In this document: positions 47,309 to 52,570 of the stretch, one piece after another
How positions within the stretch are numbered: position 1 is the first letter of the stretch
How the letters are laid out: each line of letters starts with the position of its first letter
Assembly (NCBI RefSeq): GCF_000320405.1
Contig: NZ_KB291598.1
Coordinates: 1 to 52,570, forward strand
Reading direction: 5' to 3'
Source of the DNA: Clostridium celatum DSM 1785
Lineage (GTDB): Bacteria; Bacillota; Clostridia; Clostridiales; Clostridiaceae
Length of the DNA stretch: 52,570 nt
Program-made: the position numbers and the translations under genes
The notes under the pieces: generated by a model
What the model saw: the letters and a program-made list of their open reading frames with translations, nothing else
The model's database searches: none
Told to the model about the DNA's origin: nothing

Positions 47309-48238
47309 ATGTACATCCTTCAGATTGAAAATTTGCATAAAAAGTATAATGACTTTGAGGCAATAAAAGGTATAAATTTATCAATAAATACAGGAGAAAT
47401 ATATGGATTATTAGGTCCTAATGGAGCAGGTAAAAGTACCTTAATAAAGGTTATATCAGGACTTGAAAAAATAACTTCTGGAAAAATAATATTTGAAGAA
47501 AGAGAAACAAATATAAATAAATATAAAAAAAATATTGGATTATTACCACAAGATATTGCCATATATCATGATTTTACAGCAAGAGAAAATGTATCATTTT
47601 TTTGCTCTTTATATGGCTATAGGGGAAAGGAGCTTAAAAGAAGAGTAAATAAAGCATTAGAATTTGTTGGACTTTTAGATATTGAAAATAAAAAATCTAA
47701 TGAATTTTCAGGTGGAATGAAGAGAAGATTAAATATGGCATGTGCAATAGCGCATAGTCCTAAATTAATAATAATGGATGAGCCAACTGTTGGTATAGAC
47801 CCACAGTCAAGAAATCATATTTTAGAATCAGTGAAAAAGTTAAATGAAGAAGGAGCTACAATAATATATACATCTCACTATATGGAAGAAATAGATGATC
47901 TATGCAATAATATTTCAATTATGGACAATGGAAAGATAATAGCAAGGGGAACTAAGGAGCATTTAAAATCAAGTATAATTAAGCAAAATATATGTACAAT
48001 ACATCTGCGAAAAGAAATTTATAATATAAAAAAACATATAAGTAAAATAGATGGTATTGAAAAAGTAGAAGTAAATGATAAGGAAATAAAATGTTATTAT
48101 TCAAAAGGGGTAAATGTGATTCCATATATAATAAATATAATATCTAATAATAGTGGAGTTATAGAAAATATAAAAAGTGAAGTTCCAACATTAGAAAATG
48201 TATTTTTAACATTAACAGGAAAGCAATTAAGAGATTGA
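47309..48238 (+). CDS. ABC transporter ATP-binding protein
   Basis: A 309-aa ATPase of the ABC-2/DrrA type. Motifs: Walker A GPNGAGKST, signature FSGGMKRRL, Walker B LIIMDEPTVGIDP, H-loop TSHYMEE; a C-terminal extension of about 90 residues matches the exporter ATPases of this type. It starts 10 nt after the FAD gene and ends in TGA. It would power the two permeases behind it. Confidence 0.92.
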   Translation: MYILQIENLHKKYNDFEAIKGINLSINTGEIYGLLGPNGAGKSTLIKVISGLEKITSGKIIFEERETNINKYKKNIGLLPQDIAIYHDFTARENVSFFCSLYGYRGKELKRRVNKALEFVGLLDIENKKSNEFSGGMKRRLNMACAIAHSPKLIIMDEPTVGIDPQSRNHILESVKKLNEEGATIIYTSHYMEEIDDLCNNISIMDNGKIIARGTKEHLKSSIIKQNICTIHLRKEIYNIKKHISKIDGIEKVEVNDKEIKCYYSKGVNVIPYIINIISNNSGVIENIKSEVPTLENVFLTLTGKQLRD

Positions 48239-48255
48239 TGTAACTGAGGTTAAAT

Positions 48256-49404
48256 ATGATATTAATTAGTTTAATAAAGAAAGAAATTTTACATTTTTTT
48301 AGAGACAAATCTAATGTAGCTACAATGTTTATATTTCCAGTAGTGCTCATAGTTGTAATGGGATTTTCATTAAATGGTCTTATGAATGTTGATAAGAATA
48401 TATTTGAAAATGAAAAAGTTTATTATAAAGTTAATGATGTAAGTGAGGAAAATAGATATTTACAGATTTTTAAGAGCTTCAAGGAAAATAGTGAAAAAAA
48501 TATGAAAATAGAATTTGAAGAGATATTAAATGAAAGTGAAGGTAAAAATAATGTTAATAACTCTTTAGGACTAGCTTTTATTAGTATATATGAAGATAAA
48601 TATAATTTTTATAGAAGTGAAAAAAAGGAAAGTACAGCTCAAAAAATATTTAGAAGTGTCTTTGATGAATATTTAGAAAGGTATGCAGTGATAGATACTG
48701 TAGTAAAAGAAGATCCTAGCATTATAAATGATGTGATAAAAGAGGAAGGTAATATTATAGTAAGTGAAGAAGGAATAGATAGCAAAGGGATAAACTCATT
48801 TACTTATTATACTTTTGCAGAGCTTGTATTGATAATACTTTATATATCACAAATAACTAGCGTGTCAGCTTATAATGAAAGCTTTGAAAATACATTAACG
48901 AGATTAAAGGTATCTAAAGCAAGCGATTTTAGCATTATATTATCAAAAATTACATTAGGATTAATAGTAGGAATAATTCAAATAGTTGTAGTTTATTTTG
49001 TTAGCACATTTTTTCTACATATTAATTGGGGTGAAAATATAAGAGAAATAATAATAGTATTAATATCTCTAATAGTCTTTAGTTCAATTTTAGGAGTAAC
49101 TATTAGTTTGGTATTTAAAGATAGTAAGACTGCAGCTAGTGTAATAAATACACTATTAATAATTTTAGGATTTTTAGGTGGAGCATATGTTCCAATATCA
49201 TTAATAAGAGCAAATGAAATAACTAATATATTATGTCAAATGACACCTACCTATTGGGCAAACATATCATTATTAAGCTTAAGTTCTGGAATTAGTACCA
49301 ATTATTCAATTATATCAATAGTTATATCTTTAGAATTATCTTTAATATTATTAGCAATATCTATTATTAGCAGTAACTTAAAGGCAGGTGATAATATTGC
49401 TTGA
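48256..49404 (+). CDS. ABC-2 type transporter permease, first subunit
   Basis: A 382-aa membrane protein: one N-terminal helix (KSNVATMFIFPVVLIVVMGF), a large extracytoplasmic domain (about 45-180), then five helices with a C-terminal pattern typical of the ABC-2 YhfT/DrrB group (GVTISLVFKDSKTAASVINT ... LIILGFLGGAYVPI). RBS GAGGTT. Its stop overlaps the start of the next gene by 8 nt. Confidence 0.87.
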   Translation: MILISLIKKEILHFFRDKSNVATMFIFPVVLIVVMGFSLNGLMNVDKNIFENEKVYYKVNDVSEENRYLQIFKSFKENSEKNMKIEFEEILNESEGKNNVNNSLGLAFISIYEDKYNFYRSEKKESTAQKIFRSVFDEYLERYAVIDTVVKEDPSIINDVIKEEGNIIVSEEGIDSKGINSFTYYTFAELVLIILYISQITSVSAYNESFENTLTRLKVSKASDFSIILSKITLGLIVGIIQIVVVYFVSTFFLHINWGENIREIIIVLISLIVFSSILGVTISLVFKDSKTAASVINTLLIILGFLGGAYVPISLIRANEITNILCQMTPTYWANISLLSLSSGISTNYSIISIVISLELSLILLAISIISSNLKAGDNIA

Positions 49405-50509
49405 GATAATATTAAATACCATAAAGTTATTACTAAAGAAAAAAAGTTTTATTGTTATGGGGATATTAGCTCCTGCAATTGTTCTAATATTTTTTAGTTT
49501 TGCCTTTGGAAATGATATAACTTATAAAGTAGGAATAGTTGATACAGATAATAATTATATATCAAATGAGATAATAGAAACTATAAATAATATAGAAGAT
49601 GTAGATGTGGTAGATATAAGTAAGGATAATTATGAAATGTTACTTGCATCTCACCAAATACAAATAGCAGTTATAATAGAAGATAATTTTAGTTATAATA
49701 TTCTAAACTTAAAAGAGGATAAAATTACCATTAAATCAATTTCAAATAGTGATGTTAAAGAAACTTTAATATCAATTATAAAATCGAAAGTAAACAATTT
49801 AAATTTGATAGCTAAAATAAGTGATAAAGATATAGGAAAATTTAAAGAAAAAAATGAAGCCTATAAAGAAAATTTAATTAAATATAATTTGAATGAAGCT
49901 AATGATGGTAGACCATCAATAGAAAATTCTATAGGAATAGTTATAATGATGATATTAATAAGTGGTGTTGCTATAGTTAATTTTTTAATTGACGATGAGG
50001 AGAATAATACTAAAGAAAGAGTTTTTATTAGTGGTATAAAACAATATAAATATTATATAGCTTTGATTATAGTATTTTATTTACTATCTTCTATAAGTAG
50101 TATTATATATTATGGACTTTGCAAATTATTAAATTTGAATTTTAATATGAGTAATACTAATAATTTTTTAGTAGTTATGTTGTTACTTAATTTAGTAGCT
50201 ATATCTTTAAACTTGTGTATCGTTAGCTTTACTAGAAGTAGATATGTTGCTATTACAGTTAATATATTAATTGTTATACCAACTTGTATGTTATCAGGAG
50301 TGTTTTGGGATTTTGAAGTTATGCCTAATTATATGCAAAAGATAGGAAATCTAATGCCACAGAGATGGGTATATATATGTATAGAAAATTTACAGATATA
50401 TGGTAGCTTAAGCTCTATATATCAATATATTTTTTATATGATAGCTATATCTTTAATATTATTTAGTTTAAGTTTATTTATGTTTAGAATAAGGAAAATT
50501 AAAGTTTGA
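49397..50509 (+). CDS. ABC-2 type transporter permease, second subunit
   Basis: A 370-aa membrane protein of the same type: N-terminal KKKSFIVMGILAPAIVLIFF, an extracytoplasmic domain, and five C-terminal helices including LVVMLLLNLVAISLNLCI and ILIVIPTCMLSGVFWDFEVM. The start is read as TTG 49397, since AGGTGA lies 5 nt before it; it is co-translated with the preceding permease. The two permeases are divergent in sequence and probably form a heterodimer. Confidence 0.85.
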   Translation: MLEIILNTIKLLLKKKSFIVMGILAPAIVLIFFSFAFGNDITYKVGIVDTDNNYISNEIIETINNIEDVDVVDISKDNYEMLLASHQIQIAVIIEDNFSYNILNLKEDKITIKSISNSDVKETLISIIKSKVNNLNLIAKISDKDIGKFKEKNEAYKENLIKYNLNEANDGRPSIENSIGIVIMMILISGVAIVNFLIDDEENNTKERVFISGIKQYKYYIALIIVFYLLSSISSIIYYGLCKLLNLNFNMSNTNNFLVVMLLLNLVAISLNLCIVSFTRSRYVAITVNILIVIPTCMLSGVFWDFEVMPNYMQKIGNLMPQRWVYICIENLQIYGSLSSIYQYIFYMIAISLILFSLSLFMFRIRKIKV

Positions 50510-50536
50510 GAATAAAAATATTAAATATAGTCGAAA

Positions 50537-50564
50537 TTAACTATATAGAAAAATATATAGTTAA
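50537..50564. repeat. Perfect inverted repeat at the dgt RBS
   Basis: TTAACTATATA, loop GAAAAA and TATATAGTTAA form an 11-bp perfect palindrome, ending next to the RBS (AAAGGAAAG) of the dGTPase gene. No U-tract follows, so a terminator is unlikely; an operator or mRNA hairpin fits better. Confidence 0.55.
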
Positions 50565-50578
50565 AGGAAAGTTTAGTT

Positions 50579-52015
50579 ATGGCTAGATTTACATGGAAAC
50601 AAATATTAAATAAAAACCGTATTAGGGATTATAAAAGTACTAAAAAAGCATTAGACTGTAGAGATGAATTTGAAAATGATTATGATAGAATTTTATTTAG
50701 TGCATCATTTAGAAGACTTCAAGATAAGGCTCAAGTATTTCCCTTAGAGAAATTGGATTTTGTTAGAACAAGGCTTACACATTCTTTAGAGGTATCTTCT
50801 ATTGCAAAGTCTCTTGCTATAAGTATTGGATATAAATTAATTGAAATTACAGCTAAATCAGATGACAAAGTTAATGCTGCAATGGTAGAAGATATGAGTA
50901 ATATCTTAGCATGTGCAGGGCTTATACATGATTTAGGGAATCCTCCTTTTGGACATTTTGGAGAAGTTGCTATTAGAGAGTGGTTTGAAGAAAAGTTGTT
51001 TAAAAATGATGATAATACTTATACTTTTAGCTATGATAAATATAAATTTAATTTAGATAATCAAGAAGCATTAGATTTATTGAATTTTGAAGGTAATGCA
51101 CAGGGGTTAAGAATTTTAACAAAGCTTCATTTTGTTATAGATAGATATGGTATGAATTTAACAACAGGAGTATTAAGTTCCGTTATAAAATATCCAATTT
51201 CATCTTTAGAATTAGAAAATAGTAAGTTAAATAAGATAGGTTATTATAAATCAGAAAGTTCAGTTTTTAAAGAAATAGCAGATGAAACTAATATATGGGG
51301 TAGTAGAAATCCTTTAGTGTATATTTTAGAAGCGGCTGATGATATAGCTTACCTTTTAGGAGATTTAGAAGATTCATTTAATAAAAAGATAATATCACAT
51401 GATATTTTTAAAGCAAAATATGAGGAGTTTATTAAAGCGGAAGGATATGAAGAGAAAACATTAGAAGAAAGTCTTTCATATTATTTATCAAAAAACTATG
51501 ATATAGCAAAAGAAGAATATGGGTATGAAGATCCAGGCGAATATGCATTAAAATCATTTATAATCAAGTTAAATAGATATTTAAAAGATTCAGTTGTAGA
51601 AGAGTTTCTTGCTTCTTATGATGATATTATGAATGGAAATTATCAAGGAGATTTAATAGGAAATTCAAAAGCTAAAAACATTTCTATGTTTTTAAGAAAT
51701 ATATCTAAAGAGTATGTTTATACAAATGAAAAAATAGTTGCTAATGAAATTGTAGGATATAACATAATTCATAGTTTATTAGATATATTTATTCCAGCTA
51801 CTTTAAATAAAAATGTTAAACCGTATAAAGGGTATGATGGAAAGTTATATTCTTTAATTTCTAAAAATTATAGATTTGTTTGTGAGAATAATATAGATCA
51901 AAAAGAGTGTAGTGAAGAGTATTCAAGGTTATTATTGGTTACTGATTTTATTTGTGGTATGACAGATTCCTATGCAGCATATCTTTATCAAGAAATCAGA
52001 GGAATGAAAGTATAA
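50579..52015 (+). CDS. dgt: Deoxyguanosinetriphosphate triphosphohydrolase (dGTPase)
   Basis: A 478-aa HD-domain enzyme that cuts dGTP (or other dNTPs) to the nucleoside and triphosphate and controls dNTP pools. HD motifs: SASFRRLQDKAQVFPLE, TRLTHSLEV (His68), and LIHDLGNPPFGHFGE (His117-Asp118); YILEAADDIAYLLGD carries the third ligand. Full length, ATG with an RBS. Next to mutT, which also sanitises dNTPs. Confidence 0.9.
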   Translation: MARFTWKQILNKNRIRDYKSTKKALDCRDEFENDYDRILFSASFRRLQDKAQVFPLEKLDFVRTRLTHSLEVSSIAKSLAISIGYKLIEITAKSDDKVNAAMVEDMSNILACAGLIHDLGNPPFGHFGEVAIREWFEEKLFKNDDNTYTFSYDKYKFNLDNQEALDLLNFEGNAQGLRILTKLHFVIDRYGMNLTTGVLSSVIKYPISSLELENSKLNKIGYYKSESSVFKEIADETNIWGSRNPLVYILEAADDIAYLLGDLEDSFNKKIISHDIFKAKYEEFIKAEGYEEKTLEESLSYYLSKNYDIAKEEYGYEDPGEYALKSFIIKLNRYLKDSVVEEFLASYDDIMNGNYQGDLIGNSKAKNISMFLRNISKEYVYTNEKIVANEIVGYNIIHSLLDIFIPATLNKNVKPYKGYDGKLYSLISKNYRFVCENNIDQKECSEEYSRLLLVTDFICGMTDSYAAYLYQEIRGMKV

Positions 52016-52131
52016 TTAAAAGGGTGTATAATATTAATAAATAATTCCCTAAATAGGAGTAAAATATATCGTATTAAAGTATTATTAGTATAATAATGAT
52101 ATTGAAAAGAGTGACTTTTAAGGAGAAACAA

Positions 52132-52518
52132 ATGAAAAAAATAGAAGTAGTTGCAGCTGTAATAAAAAAGGATGAAAAGATATTTATAAGTAAAAGAAAT
52201 TATGGTGAATTTATTGATATGTGGGAATTCCCTGGTGGAAAGATAGAAATAGGTGAATCTAAAGAAGAGGCTTTAATAAGAGAGATAAAGGAAGAGTTAG
52301 AATTAGACATTAACAATTTGGAATACTTAACAACAGTAGAGTATGATTATAAAACATTTTATTTAACGATGCATTGTTATACTTGTGAAATATGTGGAGG
52401 AACATTAAATTTAAAGGTTCATAATGATGCAAAATGGGTTACTATAGCTGAATTAGATAATCAAAAGTGGATTCCAGCAGATATTGATATAGTTGAAGCT
52501 ATCAAGAAAAGAAATTAG
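52132..52518 (+). CDS. MutT-type Nudix hydrolase
   Basis: A 128-aa Nudix enzyme that probably removes 8-oxo-dGTP. The Nudix box runs from Gly36: GKIEIGE ... REIKEEL (residues 36-58). The N-terminus KKIEVVAAVIKK and the stretch FPGG are typical of MutT. One deviation is Glu57 where the box usually has Gly. ATG 52132 is chosen with the RBS AAGGAG; a longer frame from 52096 has no RBS. The stop TAG lies inside the terminator stem. Confidence 0.9.
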   Translation: MKKIEVVAAVIKKDEKIFISKRNYGEFIDMWEFPGGKIEIGESKEEALIREIKEELELDINNLEYLTTVEYDYKTFYLTMHCYTCEICGGTLNLKVHNDAKWVTIAELDNQKWIPADIDIVEAIKKRN

Positions 52519-52546
52519 GCAATAAATATTGCTTAATTTCTTTTTT
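52508..52546 (+). terminator. Strong terminator overlapping the mutT stop codon
   Basis: AAAGAAATTA and TAATTTCTTT, then GCAATA and TATTGC, pair in one stem with one G-U pair, ending in a T-run (52541-52546). It starts inside the last codons of mutT. Confidence 0.9.
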
Positions 52547-52548
52547 GT

Positions 52549-52570
52549 GTGTGCCCAGCATGGGCAACAA
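52549..52570 (+). mobile_element. Probable 5' end of a group IIC intron
   Basis: The last 22 nt, GTGTGCCCAGCATGGG followed by CAACAA, start with GTGTG and fold as TGCCCA/TGGGCA. This resembles the first stem of group IIC introns; from memory the Oceanobacillus iheyensis intron begins GUGUGCCCGGCAUGGG. IIC introns insert just after terminator hairpins, and this sequence begins three nt after the T-run of the mutT terminator. Only the beginning is in the window, so RNA domains and the reverse transcriptase cannot be checked. Confidence 0.55.

Overview
The window looks like chromosomal DNA of a low-GC Firmicute, most probably a gut-dwelling Clostridium sensu stricto. The bases are strongly A/T-biased, codons end mostly in A or T, ribosome binding sites are strong GGAGG/AGGTG types, and many genes end in long Rho-independent terminators. 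The large secreted fucosidase with FIVAR and dockerin modules recalls glycan-degrading clostridia such as C. perfringens and relatives; the species assignment is inference. I see no rRNA, tRNA, CRISPR array or prophage.

Layout. 1-3 kb: 5'-truncated sensor kinase, recA with a stop codon in the P-loop, and a broken membrane protein. 3.1-7.9 kb: tetR divergent from an MMPL/RND exporter and an exported coiled-coil partner. 8.1-12.4 kb: gntR divergent from a beta-glucoside PTS permease and a frameshifted GH1 6-phospho-beta-glucosidase. 12.6-15.6 kb: disrupted glpF, a 49-aa gene and a cation/proton antiporter with two tandem RCK_C-like modules. 15.9-20.5 kb: repeat protein, MoxR AAA+ ATPase, metallopeptidase-VWA gene (two frameshifts) and TPR gene (stop codon). 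20.5-30 kb: single genes: ECF S component, GDPD, exported proteins, a nuclease lipoprotein, phosphatase, guanylate-kinase-like protein, azoreductase, AIM24 and Gfo/Idh/MocA. 30-36.7 kb: putative short RNAs and leaders, broken DUF2798 gene, SIMPL, GNAT, Ppx/GppA, ABC-F, YjbQ. 36.8-45.3 kb: PLD-helicase-DUF3427 and GH95 fucosidase. 45.4-50.5 kb: FAD oxidoreductase with a cysteine-rich tail plus a three-gene ABC-2 transporter. 50.6-52.5 kb: dGTPase and MutT, both nucleotide-pool enzymes. The window stops 22 nt into what looks like a group IIC intron inserted behind the mutT terminator.

A striking property is that seven genes between positions 1 and 31,000 carry a stop or a one-base frameshift in an otherwise well-preserved frame, while the last 21 kb, including genes of 3.2 and 4.8 kb, has none. 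Either part of the assembly is error-rich or a set of genes has very recently been inactivated; raw reads would decide. The best candidates for undescribed systems are the FAD oxidoreductase/ABC-2 operon, the repeat-protein/MoxR/VWA triad, the leader elements that pair promoter and terminator at short range, and the apparent attenuator before the ABC-F gene.
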